The notes under the pieces are model-generated. The model searched no databases. It was not told the DNA's origin and saw only the letters and a list, made by a program, of their open reading frames with translations. The translations under genes were made by a program, and so were the position numbers. Shown here piece by piece: positions 54,185 through 62,886 of a stretch of 64,000 nt of DNA (its first letter is position 1; each line of letters opens with the position of its first letter). The DNA comes from CAUZIZ01 sp965219855 (GTDB lineage: Bacteria > Acidobacteriota > UBA6911 > RPQK01 > JAJDTT01): contig CBDCOR010000015.1 of NCBI GenBank assembly GCA_965219855.1, positions 1 to 64,000 of the forward strand, given 5' to 3'.

Positions 54185-54285
54185 TAGCGGTGGCCTCCAG
54201 GCCGCCGTCCGAGCCAAAGGCTCAGAAGAATAAGACTTCGGCCTGGAGGCCAAAGCTACGTCCGCCCAATGAAGTTTCAGGTTAG
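54185..54285. repeat. Dispersed mosaic repeat R1, copy e/f, right half
   Basis: TAGCGGTGGCCTCCAGGCC ... GGCCTGGAGGCCAAAGCTAC and the terminal GAAGTTTCAGGTTA. Nearly the same as 35128-35224 and continuous with 52157 when the intron is removed. Confidence 0.85.
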
Positions 54286-54310
54286 CAGCAAACGTCTTGT
54301 AAATCGGGAC

Positions 54311-54338
54311 TACAGTTTTCCTGGCTTCGCGACGATAA
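54311..54338 (+). promoter_or_regulatory. Sigma-28-like promoter of the flagellin gene
   Basis: TACAGTTT (54311-54318), a 12-base spacer and GACGATAA (54331-54338) resemble the flagellar sigma-28 consensus TAAAGTTT-N11-GCCGATAA, matching 7 of 8 bases in each box. It would give a leader of about 80 bases before the ATG. Confidence 0.5.
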
Positions 54339-54361
54339 GGCCACTTAGACACGAAGGGTTG

Positions 54362-54419
54362 CCGGTACCCAGGAACCGGTGAGGGGCAAGGATGCCCCCT
54401 AAGAAGCTTTTCAAGGAGG
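54362..54419 (+). promoter_or_regulatory. Structured flagellin leader with candidate CsrA sites
   Basis: Hairpin one is CCGGT-acccagga-ACCGG (54362-54379), hairpin two GGGGC-aaggat-GCCCC (54383-54398). The Shine-Dalgarno AAGGAGG is at 54413-54419. Each holds a GGA in a loop or in the ribosome site, and CAAGGATG matches the core of the CsrA consensus. In Bacillus subtilis hag, CsrA binds a similar hairpin-plus-Shine-Dalgarno pair; the role here is inferred. Confidence 0.45.
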
Positions 54420-54426
54420 AAAGTCA

Positions 54427-55290
54427 ATGAGCAGTACTTTCAGTGTCATCACCAACCTCCCAAGTTTGGTGGCACAGCACCACTCCACCCAGAACCAGAT
54501 GAGCCTGCAGAGAACGCTCTTCCGGCTCTCGACCGGTCAGCGGTTGTTCCGGGGCGGCGAGGATCCTGCCGGCCTGGCTCTGGCGGACGGCTTGAATGGG
54601 CAGATTCGTACTCTGGAGCAGTCCATCAGAAACGCCAATGACGGTGTTGGGTTTGCCCAGGTGGCAGACAGTGGTCTGGGTCAGATTCAGAATCTGCTGG
54701 GCCGGGCGGCTTCACTGCTGTCGGAAGCAGAGTCGGACACCAACAGTTCAGGGGAGGTCGCCATTGAAACCGAGTTGCAGGAGATCTACCGGGAAATCGA
54801 CCGGATCGGATCGGCCACCTCTTTCAATGGTACCGCGGTCTTCTCCGACACCACCCGAAACATCTTCGTTGGGGACACGCAGAACCTGACTGCGGCCAAC
54901 GCGGAAATTGGGGTCAGCGGCAGCGCGCTCAGCGCGAGTGCACTGACGCTTACGGTTGGTATAGGCGGCAGCGGTGGATCTTCCATCACCGTCAACATCG
55001 CCGCTAGTTCGACGGCCACTTCGATGTTGACCCAGGTGGAAGCAGCAATCGACACGGTTGCGTCCAGGCGGGGTGTGTTGGGAGCTTCCATGAACCGACT
55101 CGAAAACGCGGTGTCGGTAATGCAGTCCCAGGTTCAGAATCTAACCGCCGCCGAATCACAGATTCGGGATGCGGACTTCGCCTCGGAGATCGCAAATCTG
55201 ACGAAGTACCAGATCCTGTCCCAGGTCGGTGTAGCGGCAATGGCTCAAGCCAACGCCGTACCCCAGAGCGTTCTGGCCCTCTTCCAATAA
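54427..55290 (+). CDS. Flagellin
   Basis: The filament subunit, 287 residues. The conserved N-terminal D0/D1 helices (QNQMSLQRTLFRLSTGQRLF, GLALADGLNGQIRTLEQSIRNAND in part, and QVADSGLGQIQNLLGRA) and C-terminal helices (LGASMNRLENAV, ESQIRDADFASEIANLTKYQ, AMAQANAVPQSVLALFQ) are complete. The variable middle is short and Ser/Thr/Gly-rich. Start follows AAGGAGG by 7 bases. No other flagellar gene is in the window, so export and assembly genes must be elsewhere, if present. Confidence 0.95.
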   Translation: MSSTFSVITNLPSLVAQHHSTQNQMSLQRTLFRLSTGQRLFRGGEDPAGLALADGLNGQIRTLEQSIRNANDGVGFAQVADSGLGQIQNLLGRAASLLSEAESDTNSSGEVAIETELQEIYREIDRIGSATSFNGTAVFSDTTRNIFVGDTQNLTAANAEIGVSGSALSASALTLTVGIGGSGGSSITVNIAASSTATSMLTQVEAAIDTVASRRGVLGASMNRLENAVSVMQSQVQNLTAAESQIRDADFASEIANLTKYQILSQVGVAAMAQANAVPQSVLALFQ

Positions 55291-55326
55291 TAGGACGAGG
55301 CATCGAATTCGAGTAAGGGGTGAGGT

Positions 55327-55353
55327 CGGGGCGCAAGCCCGGACCCCGCCCCG
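55327..55353 (+). terminator. Probable terminator after flagellin
   Basis: CGGGGCG (55327-55333) pairs with CGCCCCG (55347-55353) and is followed by CTCTTTCCCC. The hairpin is strong but the U tract is weak. Confidence 0.4.
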
Positions 55354-55782
55354 CTCTTTCCCCGGCTCAGGTTGAGAGATTCAGCATTCCACAAGAGAGG
55401 GAAGGAAACTACTCCGGATTCCTACACCGAGCCGTCGCGAAGCGGCAACAGAGTTGTCTTGCAAGGCCCCCTCCACGGTGCATTTGCAGCAGGCTACCTT
55501 CCTCACAAAGCGCCTGCTGCAGAAACGTAACCTCCGCTTATGGCGGTGGTCCGTTTTAAACCCCTCGACGCAATGTCAAACCTGCGCCGTTGGGAGGCCA
55601 ACAGCATTTCGGTTCGTAGAGACAACCCTTGAGCCGCTTCGCGACGGCTCGGATTCTCAAACCCTCCCGAGCCCTTCTCTTCTTCCATCCGCCACGTTTG
55701 ATCTGGCGGCTCCGTTGAAGATAACCTAAGTCCGCTCCCGGATTGGGTTGTTTCCGCGCACCGATAAAAGGAGAGATGGTTC
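55354..55782. other. Intergenic region between flagellin and apbE
   Basis: No gene-like frame. A word GCCGTCGCGAAGCGGC near 55431-55446 and GAGCCGCTTCGCGACGGCTC near 55630-55650 form a long-range inverted pair. A Shine-Dalgarno-like AAAAGGAGAG lies just before the TTG start at 55783. Confidence 0.4.
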
Positions 55783-56850
55783 TTGTCTAGTAGCCTTACC
55801 AGCAGAAGAGGGTTCCTGCGTCCCCAATCGGTCGCTTCGGTGATTGGAGCCGGGTTTGCCGATGTTCTGCCTCCCCTGCAGAACCATGACTCGGACTATC
55901 TCTTGCGCGCCGGACGCGCAGCCATGGCTTGTCGATTCGAGATTCTTTTCGGATCTGGAGACCGTCTGAAGGTAATGGCGGCCCACCAGGCCCTTGACGA
56001 GGTGGCTAGGCTAGAGCGGCAGATGACCGTTTTCAGCGAAGAGAGTGAAATTTCCTTCATCAATCGGAGCGCTTACCAGACACCGGTGACGGTGGAGCCG
56101 CGATTGCTCCAACTACTACGTCTTGGCTGTGATCTTTGTCGAAAGACAGATGGAGCCTTTGATATGACCGCCGGTCCCCTCTGGCGCTGCTGGGGTTTTG
56201 CCCAACGTCGGGGCGAGATCCCCAGCCAAGAGGCTCTGACTCGCGCCCTCGACTCGGTCGGTTCCCAACTGCTCGAGCTCGAGGAAGAGTCTCAATCGGT
56301 CCGATTCCATCACCCCGACCTGGAACTGAATCTAGGGGGCATGGGCAAGGGTTACACTCTGGACCGGGCCGCAGCGTTGCTGCGCGACGAAGACCTTTCG
56401 AATACCCTTCTCCATGCCGGTCACAGCAGCATCCTTGCCCTGGGCAATGCGCCCGGGCCCCAGGGAATAGAAGGTTGGCAGCTCAGCCTGCGTCACCCAC
56501 TGCAACGGACACAGAGCCTGGCCCGAATACAGCTTCGCGATCGTGCGATGGCGACTTCCGGTGTGGGCGAGCAGTCTTTTCGGGTCAAAGGGAAGCGCTA
56601 CGGCCATGTCCTCGATCCCAGAACCGGGTACCCTACAGAGAAAAATTTGAGTGCGACTGCTTTTGCCAGGACGGCAGCGGAGGCCGACGCGCTGTCGACT
56701 GCCTTCCTGGTGATGGATCTGGAAGAAGTCCGCGATTACTGCCACAATGATCCCGGCGTGGGAGCCCTTCTGGTGCCGGCATCCGGCAGCGGTGAGATCG
56801 AAGTACATCGTTTCGGTCTGGATCCCACCGATGTGGAGATAGTCTCTTGA
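55783..56850 (+). CDS. apbE: FAD:protein FMN transferase (ApbE)
   Basis: Attaches FMN to Thr/Ser of target flavoproteins outside the cytoplasm. The start is a TTG preceded by AAAAGGAGAG. The N-terminus (SLTSRRGFLRPQSVASVIG) resembles a Tat leader. Family motifs are GAFDMTAGPLWRCWGF, LNLGGMGKGYTLDRAAALL, AMATSGVGEQSF and HVLDPRTGYPTEKNLSATAF with AAEADALSTA. The 355-residue length is normal. It overlaps the DoxX-like gene by 4 bases. The substrate flavoprotein is not in the window. Confidence 0.92.
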   Translation: MSSSLTSRRGFLRPQSVASVIGAGFADVLPPLQNHDSDYLLRAGRAAMACRFEILFGSGDRLKVMAAHQALDEVARLERQMTVFSEESEISFINRSAYQTPVTVEPRLLQLLRLGCDLCRKTDGAFDMTAGPLWRCWGFAQRRGEIPSQEALTRALDSVGSQLLELEEESQSVRFHHPDLELNLGGMGKGYTLDRAAALLRDEDLSNTLLHAGHSSILALGNAPGPQGIEGWQLSLRHPLQRTQSLARIQLRDRAMATSGVGEQSFRVKGKRYGHVLDPRTGYPTEKNLSATAFARTAAEADALSTAFLVMDLEEVRDYCHNDPGVGALLVPASGSGEIEVHRFGLDPTDVEIVS

Positions 56851-57359
56851 ATCAGTCGACGGGGGCGACCAGCATTCAGCAGTTACTGCTGGTATTGCTA
56901 CGGTTCTCGATCGGGTGGCACCTTTTCTACCAGGGTCTGGGAAAACTTCGGGCCGTGGAGTGGACGGCCCGAGGTTATCTGGAAGCGTCCACCGGTCCGT
57001 TTGCCTCCCTCTTCCAGGGCATTGCTGAAGGCCCCAAGCTGATGGCATGGGCAGATTTCTTGACCGTCTGGGGGCTCATGGTCCTGGGGATCCTGCTGAT
57101 GGTAGGATTGTTCACTCGCTTATCTGCCTTGGGAGGTATCGCGCTCCTGATGCTCTTCTACCTGGCGGCTCCTCCCCTTGCCTCCGAGGGTTTCACGGTC
57201 ATGTCTTCAGAGGGAGCAGAACTCTACGTCAACAAGACGCTTCTCGAAGCCCTTGCACTACTGCTGGTCCTCTCCTTTCCTACGGGCCAGATGGTAGGGC
57301 TCGACATCCTGCTTCGACATAGGAGGGAGGGCAAGCGGGCCGCTTCGTCTGGGGCGTAA
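56847..57359 (+). CDS. DoxX/DoxD-family membrane protein
   Basis: A 170-residue protein with four hydrophobic segments and the DoxX start LLLVLLRFSIGWHLFYQGLG. It relates to the small subunit of thiosulfate:quinone oxidoreductase, though most relatives are uncharacterised redox-associated membrane proteins. TTG start overlapping the apbE stop implies coupling with that gene. Confidence 0.8.
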   Translation: MNQSTGATSIQQLLLVLLRFSIGWHLFYQGLGKLRAVEWTARGYLEASTGPFASLFQGIAEGPKLMAWADFLTVWGLMVLGILLMVGLFTRLSALGGIALLMLFYLAAPPLASEGFTVMSSEGAELYVNKTLLEALALLLVLSFPTGQMVGLDILLRHRREGKRAASSGA

Positions 57360-57414
57360 GAGGCCGAAGTTATTTCCTTGTCTTCTCTAGAATCGAAACC
57401 ATAAGAAGGACACG

Positions 57415-58689
57415 GTGGCTATGACTGAAGAACAAAGAAAGCTAGGTCGACGAAACTTCATCAAGGCAGTGGCCGCAATTCCACCGGCAGGCGTCCTGGT
57501 TTGGAAGGCATCCTCCATGACACCCGTCAGGGCGGGGATTATCGGTACCGGGAGCCAGGGGCGGGTGTTGATGGAGAACGCTCCCCCCAGCCACATCCGG
57601 ATTTCAGCCGTCTGCGACATTTACCCCGGGAACCTGGAGAAGGGTCTCAAGATCGCTCGCGAACGGTTCGACCCCCAAGCGGAATCCTATGCGGACTATC
57701 GCAAGCTGTTGGAGAGAAAAGACCTCGAAGCGGTCTTGATCGCGACCCCCATGTGGCAGCACGAGCCGATGGCAGTGGATGCCCTACAAGCTGGAAAGCA
57801 TACCTTCAGCGAGAAGGCGATGGCCCATAGCATTGAGGGGTGCCGCAGAATGATCGATGCGGCTCATTCAGCGCGCCGCACCCTCCAGGTCGGGCATCAT
57901 CGAAACTACAACCCCCTATACCAGGAAGCCTACCAGCTGATAAACGGCGGAGTGATTGGTGACGTTTACCATGTCCGCGCCCTCTGGCATCGGAACAAGA
58001 GTTGGAGAAGAAAGCTGCCCAAGGGCGACTTCGATCCCACTCCCTGGGGCTACGCCAACTTGGACCAGTACAAGAACTGGAGGCTCTACCGGAAGTTCGG
58101 CCACGGACTCATGGGCGAGCTGGGGAGTCACCAGATCCAGGTGGTCAACTGGTTCAGCGGGAGCCTACCCCAAGTCGTGTACGGCTCGGGAGGAACCTAT
58201 CACTATAAAGATGACCGGGAAGTCGAAGACCACGTCTATCTGATTTATGAGTACCCAGATGGGCTGACGTTTACCTACTCCTCCATTCAAACCAATTCCT
58301 ACGACCACTACTACGAACAGTTCATGGGAACCAAGGGGACGATTCTGCTGAGTGGTGAGCGGGAAGCCATGCTCTTCTCAGAGGGGGGCGAGGCAGCCGC
58401 TACCGAACTGGCGGCGGCTCCGATGGGTGAGGGACCTGTGATGGAGGCCTCGGAAAGTCGGGCCAACGATGCCGCAGGCTCCAGTGTTGGAGGCACGTCC
58501 AGCAAGGCCATAGCGCTGCGTGGCTACCAGAATGAGCTGGCAGGTTTCGGCCGAATCATCCGGCATGGCGCCGATAATCTGAGTGACGGCCCCATGGCCA
58601 TGAACGTGGTCATTCCGATGATCAAGGGCAACGAGTCGATCGCCAAGGGTGAGAAGGTCGAGATTCCGCCGGAGCTGTACTGGACTTAG
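57415..58689 (+). CDS. Tat-exported Gfo/Idh/MocA-family oxidoreductase
   Basis: A 424-residue NAD(P)-dependent sugar oxidoreductase. It has a Tat leader (GRRNFIKAVAAIPPAGVLVW), the dinucleotide-binding RAGIIGTGSQGRVLMENA and the EK motif region HTFSEKAMAHSIEGCRRM (EKA instead of the usual EKP). The substrate-binding domain includes GHHRNYNPLYQEAY, GELGSHQIQVVNWFSG and YEYPDGLTFTYSS. GTG 57415 or ATG 57421 may start it; the AAGAAGGA upstream suits the ATG. The substrate is unknown. Confidence 0.9.
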   Translation: MAMTEEQRKLGRRNFIKAVAAIPPAGVLVWKASSMTPVRAGIIGTGSQGRVLMENAPPSHIRISAVCDIYPGNLEKGLKIARERFDPQAESYADYRKLLERKDLEAVLIATPMWQHEPMAVDALQAGKHTFSEKAMAHSIEGCRRMIDAAHSARRTLQVGHHRNYNPLYQEAYQLINGGVIGDVYHVRALWHRNKSWRRKLPKGDFDPTPWGYANLDQYKNWRLYRKFGHGLMGELGSHQIQVVNWFSGSLPQVVYGSGGTYHYKDDREVEDHVYLIYEYPDGLTFTYSSIQTNSYDHYYEQFMGTKGTILLSGEREAMLFSEGGEAAATELAAAPMGEGPVMEASESRANDAAGSSVGGTSSKAIALRGYQNELAGFGRIIRHGADNLSDGPMAMNVVIPMIKGNESIAKGEKVEIPPELYWT

Positions 58690-58702
58690 GCGCAGGGCGC
58701 AA

Positions 58703-58912
58703 GAAAAAAGTCACAGGTCGCAGGTCGCAGGTCGCAGGTTGCATTTCAATTGGACCGGCAACACCTTTCTCTCCGGGAGTCATGGAGTCTTGGTCACTTC
58801 GGTCAGGTGCAAGTCAAACTGTCTAAGACCCGAATTCTCAAGCCAGGGAAAACTTCGTCTCCAGCAAAACGGGACCTGAGACCTGCGACTTGTGACCTGC
58901 GACCTCTTTTCT
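58703..58912. repeat. Inverted-repeat bracket with CAGGTCG tandem units between convergent genes
   Basis: 58711-58741 contains AGTCACAGGTCG and three CAGGTCG-type units. The complementary version (GACCTGCGACTTGTGACCTG) lies at 58878-58905, near the end of the next gene. About 130 bases lie between. It is probably a bidirectional terminator or a dispersed repeat; it is non-coding. Confidence 0.6.
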
Positions 58913-60073
58913 TCAAGCCTCCAACTCCGGAATGTCGACCCAGGCCCGCTGTTTCCAGGACTCGAGTCCCTTCTCTGCCAATTGCACTCCTTTGGCGCCT
59001 TCCAGCAGGTTCCAGGGAAAGGGCTCGTCCGCAACAACATGTCGCAGAAACAGCTCCCATTGAGCCCTGAAGGCATTGCCAAAAACCTGGTCTTCGAAAA
59101 CGGGTGACCAGGAGTCCTGGTGTTCGATGGGACTCTCGATATCTGGATTCCAGGTCACGTAAGGTGCATCACCGTGGGCTTGAACCAGGCAATCGCGCAG
59201 GCCGCAGACCGCCGACCCACGGGTGCCGTCGACCTGGATGCTGAGGAGGTCGTCGCGTTTGACACGGACCGCCCAGGACGAGTTGAAGTGAGCAATGATG
59301 TCTCCCTCGAGTTGGAAGGTCGAGTAGGCCGCGTCTTCGGCGGTACAGACGTACTTCTGTCCCTGCTCATCCCAGCGCTGCTTGATGTGGGTGGTGCCCA
59401 GGCAGGAGACCCCTTTCACCTTGCCGAAAAGATTCTCCAGGACGTATCGCCAGTGGGGGAACATGTCGAGGATGATGCCTCCCCCGTCTTCCTTGCGATA
59501 GTTCCAGGACGGACGCTGCAGGGCTCTATTCTCGCCTTCGAACACCCAGTAGCCAAACTCCCCCCGGACCGAGAGAATGCGACCGAAAAAGCCGCTTTCC
59601 TTCAGTCGCTTGAGTTTGATGATGCCGGGCACCCACAGCTTGTCCTGGACCACCCCGTGGTTGACGCAGGCCCTGGTGGCAAGTCGATAGAGTTGGTAGG
59701 CCTCCTGCGCCGTCATGGCCGTCGGCTTTTCGCAGTAGATGTGTTTACCTGCTTCGACCGCCTTCGTCACTGCGGGCACCCGCTGCTGGGTCGACTGCGA
59801 GTCGAAATAAATGAGGTTTGACGAGTCGTCCAGAGCCCGGTCCAATTCCGTGGTCCACCTTTCGACTCCGGTACGGAGGGCGAGCTGCTCGAGTTTGGCT
59901 GGGTTACGACCCACCAGGGTGGGTACGGGAAGAACCCGTCTGCCCTCATCGATGGGGAGGCCTCCCTCTTCGATGATGGCGAGCACCGAGCGCATCAGGT
60001 GTTGGTTGGTTCCCATGCGGCCGGTAACCCCGTTCATGATGATCCCGATCTGCTGGGTCTTCAGAGCTGACAT
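58913..60073 (-). CDS. Gfo/Idh/MocA-family oxidoreductase
   Basis: A 386-residue cytoplasmic NAD(P)-dependent oxidoreductase. It begins MSALKTQQIGIIMNGVTGRM at ATG 60073, with GAGAGG upstream; the frame is open 18 codons further but lacks such a site. The EKP motif (HIYCEKPTAMTAQEAY) and the C-terminal substrate domain (GIILDMFPHWRYVLENLFG) are present. No leader is present, unlike the oxidoreductase at 57415. The two are convergent and not close copies. Confidence 0.9.
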   Translation of the reverse strand: MSALKTQQIGIIMNGVTGRMGTNQHLMRSVLAIIEEGGLPIDEGRRVLPVPTLVGRNPAKLEQLALRTGVERWTTELDRALDDSSNLIYFDSQSTQQRVPAVTKAVEAGKHIYCEKPTAMTAQEAYQLYRLATRACVNHGVVQDKLWVPGIIKLKRLKESGFFGRILSVRGEFGYWVFEGENRALQRPSWNYRKEDGGGIILDMFPHWRYVLENLFGKVKGVSCLGTTHIKQRWDEQGQKYVCTAEDAAYSTFQLEGDIIAHFNSSWAVRVKRDDLLSIQVDGTRGSAVCGLRDCLVQAHGDAPYVTWNPDIESPIEHQDSWSPVFEDQVFGNAFRAQWELFLRHVVADEPFPWNLLEGAKGVQLAEKGLESWKQRAWVDIPELEA

Positions 60074-60221
60074 CTCGTTTTTTCCTCTCAGAATTTGTCG
60101 AGGAGGCCGATTGCGATCACAGTACAAGGAAGTCTTTACGCTGATTCTCGCCGTACCGCAACCTTCTCCCCAAGGACGAGAGTTGATCGGTTGCGATAGA
60201 GGGGAATAGAATTGATTTCAT

Positions 60222-60230
60222 AGACCTGAT
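60222..60230. repeat. Target duplication AGACCTGAT, left copy
   Basis: Repeated exactly at 61548-61556 on the other side of the IS4 element. Confidence 0.9.
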
Positions 60231-61547
60231 CAGTAGCGTCCCAGCGTTAGTCGAATAACATCAACTGTTTATGAATGTCACTATTCTGAGTAATGTAATG
60301 CATGTCCTGAAAGGCCTGTAAAATTGGGGTTTTCTCGAAGAGCGAGACACTCAGGACCTGGAGAATTGTGTAGAGCGGCAACTCGAGATAGAGGCGCTTG
60401 CGGATGATGGCGATGAGCAGGTAGGTACTGAGGGCGATCCAGATTTGTGTTTTCACGGCATTGGGACTGGTGCCGTAAAAGGCCTTGATGCGGAGATGCT
60501 GTTTGATCCATTTGAAGAACAGTTCGATCTGCCAGCGGAGCTTGTAGAGCCGGGCAATAGTCAGAGCGGGAGAAGCAAAGTCGTTGGTGAGGAATACTAG
60601 CCGCAGGTCGGTGGTGACGTCGAAGAACTTGATGCGACGCAAAGGTTCGGGGTAGGCCTTGGCCGGATAGAAGGTGCTCAGCAGGACAGTTTGGTCGCAG
60701 ATCAGTCCCGTCGTTCTGTCCACCGGGTGGGAGTAGCGGCGGCGGAACTTGAAGTTGGCCTTTGGCGCGGGTCACGAATAACGACCGGGCAGAATGGAGT
60801 CGGTACAGGCGCCCGAAATCCAGGTATCCGCGATCCATGATGTAGTAGGCACCGGGACAAGGAATCAGGTGGTCCAAGGCGTGGACATCGTGCAGTTTTC
60901 CGTCCGAGATCAGAACGAACTCGGGAATGGCGCCGTGCAGGTTGAGCAAGGTATGCAGTTTGATCGCCCCCTTGGTACGGCGGAAGCGCGCCCAGGGGAA
61001 GACCGAGAGGCACAGGTCGATGGTCGTGGAGTCCAAGGCATAGACGGTCGCGTTCAGGTCGACTCCCAGGTCCTCGTCGGTGTACAGGCGGCGCGCTTCG
61101 GCGATAAGCACTTGGGCAAACTCGGCATAGATGCGCCAGTCGCGCTTCTCGTTGGCATTGGACAGATTGTTGCGGGAGACCGTGGAGCGAATGCCCATGT
61201 GGAAGAGCTTGGATCTCATGGCCCGTAGGCAGGCTTCGATATCGCGCAAGCTCTCGCGATAGGTCAACTGTGCAAAGGCCATGACCCGGTAATGGTCGGC
61301 ACAGCGGAACGACTTGACCTTGTAGTCGCCTCCGTAGTGCTGAACAATGCGATGAAAATGATGCCAGGGAAGATGCCGCATCACCTGAGAAAAAATCGTC
61401 GTGCCCGTGTACATGCTCGCCCTCCTTATGAACTGAAGGGCGTGAGCGTACACTCACTTTCAAGTCGGAAACACCCATTATCTTCTCTAACATATTACTC
61501 ATTAATACTTTACAGAGATTAGAAGCCCAAACGTTGGGACACTACTG
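60231..61547 (-). mobile_element. Complete IS4-family insertion sequence with 9-base target duplication
   Basis: Ends CAGTAGCGTCCCAGCGTT (left) and, read inward from 61547, CAGTAGTGTCCCAACGTT match at 16 of 18 positions. AGACCTGAT flanks both sides. The element is 1317 bases and holds one transposase gene on the minus strand that is split by a frameshift. Confidence 0.9.
60247..61414 (-). pseudogene. IS4-family DDE transposase, single frameshift
   Basis: Starts at ATG 61414 (MYTGTTIFSQVMRH) with AAGGAGG seven bases upstream. The first frame covers the two catalytic Asp regions (VYALDSTTIDLCL and YYIMDRGYLDF). Near 60760 an additional A in GCCAAAGGCC moves the reading into the frame that ends at 60247, with FRRRYSHPVDRTTGLI and the IS4 YREK signature YKLRWQIELFFKWIKQ containing the catalytic Glu. 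The exact target duplication shows that the element moved, so the shift is either recent, a sequencing error or a programmed frameshift. Confidence 0.85.
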
Positions 61548-61556
61548 AGACCTGAT
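61548..61556. repeat. Target duplication AGACCTGAT, right copy
   Basis: Matches 60222-60230 exactly; it lies 20 bases before the sialidase-like gene. Confidence 0.9.
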
Positions 61557-61576
61557 ACCAGCAAGGAGCAAAACCC

Positions 61577-62860
61577 ATGCCTCAGAAAAAACCTTGGGAC
61601 CGAAGAGAATTCTTGGCGAGTAGCCCAGCCCTGGCCGCCGGCATGTCGATGACATCCGCGGTGGCTCAACGCAAGAGGGATCCAGCTCCTGCCAATCCTC
61701 ACACCCAGCCGGTTCGCAATCGGCGAGACATCATCATCTACCGCGATCCTTTCGCCTATTGCTCGCATGCTAGCATCGTCCGACTGGCTAACGGCGAGTG
61801 GGTGGCAGCCTTCAATGAAAGTCAGAGAATAGAGCCCTTCACCATCATCAGAGCCGATTACCACCACCCACCTGACGACCCTCATTATCACAACCTGATC
61901 ACCCGCTCCGACGACGAGGGGCGGACCTGGAGTCCTCCCCAGGCTGCCCCTAATTGGGACTGGTACGGAGTCGAGTGTCCGGGTCTGGCCCAGCTGAAGG
62001 ACGGGACCGTAGTTCTCAATCAGTGGCAGTTCCTCTGGTATCCCCTGGAGGAGGGCCGGAAGCGCTTCTCCCAGGGAGAAGATATCTGGGTGAGGGTCGG
62101 CGGGCCCCCATGGAAGCGGGCCCAGCCGGACACGGACTGGAGCGGCAGCGATATGCCCTGGTGCCGGGCCCAGGGTGGTTGCTATGTGCATTTGAGTCCC
62201 GATGGCGGCCGCACCTGGGGGCGGACTGTCAAGATCTCCACCGCACCCTACATGGGAGGCTTCACCCCCCGGGGAGTTGTCCAGCTAGAGGACGGGAGCG
62301 TGCTCATGGTCACGGCTGACCATACGCTGAATCAGACTGCTTATGTGGTGCGCTCCCAGGATGGCGGCCTGAGCTGGAGCCAGCCCCTGAAGTTAGCGAG
62401 TGTTCAGGAAGGGAGTCTCTCGGAGCCCACAGCCGCGGTCCTGCCAGGGAACAGGGTGGTCGCCATGATGCGCAGCAGGACCGGCTACCTTCACCAGAGT
62501 GAGTCCCCGGATGGGGGACTGACGTGGACACCGGTGCGCCGTACACCGATTAGGGGATCCCCGGGGCATCTACTGCTTCTGTCCGATGGCCGGTTGCTGG
62601 TGACCTACGGGCACCGTGGAGCTCCATGCGGCATCCGGGCCTGCCTGAGTCAGGACGGCGGGCGCACCTGGGACTACGAGAGGGAGCTAGTGATCCGGGA
62701 CGATATGCCCAACAAAAACCTGGGTTACCCGGTATCGATCGAATACGAACCTGGGCGTCTGTTCACCATCTACTATGGCGAACAAGAAGGAGATGGTGCC
62801 CGGGAGGTTGCAGGCTATGGTGTCAGCAGTATCCGGGGCAGCTACTGGGAAGTGTCTTGA
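61577..62860 (+). CDS. Tat-exported sialidase-like BNR-repeat protein
   Basis: A 427-residue six-bladed propeller of the exo-sialidase fold. It has a Tat leader (WDRREFLASSPALAAGMSM). Asp boxes SxDxGxxW are seen five times: RSDDEGRTWSPP, SPDGGRTWGR, SQDGGLSWSQ, SPDGGLTWTP and SQDGGRTWDY. The conserved YRDPFAYCSHASIVRL near the start could supply the first catalytic Arg. Whether it cleaves sialic acids or another glycan is not certain. The IS4 element sits directly upstream, so its original promoter may be displaced. Confidence 0.85.
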   Translation: MPQKKPWDRREFLASSPALAAGMSMTSAVAQRKRDPAPANPHTQPVRNRRDIIIYRDPFAYCSHASIVRLANGEWVAAFNESQRIEPFTIIRADYHHPPDDPHYHNLITRSDDEGRTWSPPQAAPNWDWYGVECPGLAQLKDGTVVLNQWQFLWYPLEEGRKRFSQGEDIWVRVGGPPWKRAQPDTDWSGSDMPWCRAQGGCYVHLSPDGGRTWGRTVKISTAPYMGGFTPRGVVQLEDGSVLMVTADHTLNQTAYVVRSQDGGLSWSQPLKLASVQEGSLSEPTAAVLPGNRVVAMMRSRTGYLHQSESPDGGLTWTPVRRTPIRGSPGHLLLLSDGRLLVTYGHRGAPCGIRACLSQDGGRTWDYERELVIRDDMPNKNLGYPVSIEYEPGRLFTIYYGEQEGDGAREVAGYGVSSIRGSYWEVS

Positions 62861-62886
62861 AATCGGCGTCCTGACAAATCGAGTCT

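Noticed and set aside
52254..54233. 659-codon open frame on the plus strand
   Set aside because: It lies antisense to the group II intron and its maturase gene and crosses the intron boundary; an accidental frame.
54173..54427. 84-codon minus-strand frame upstream of flagellin
   Set aside because: It crosses the R1 repeat and the flagellin leader and has no conserved motif; the leader structure explains the sequence better.
58703..58745. Possible CRISPR-like tandem repeats (CAGGTCG units)
   Set aside because: Units are 7 bases long without spacers and are mirrored by an inverted copy; no cas genes. No CRISPR array was seen anywhere in the window.
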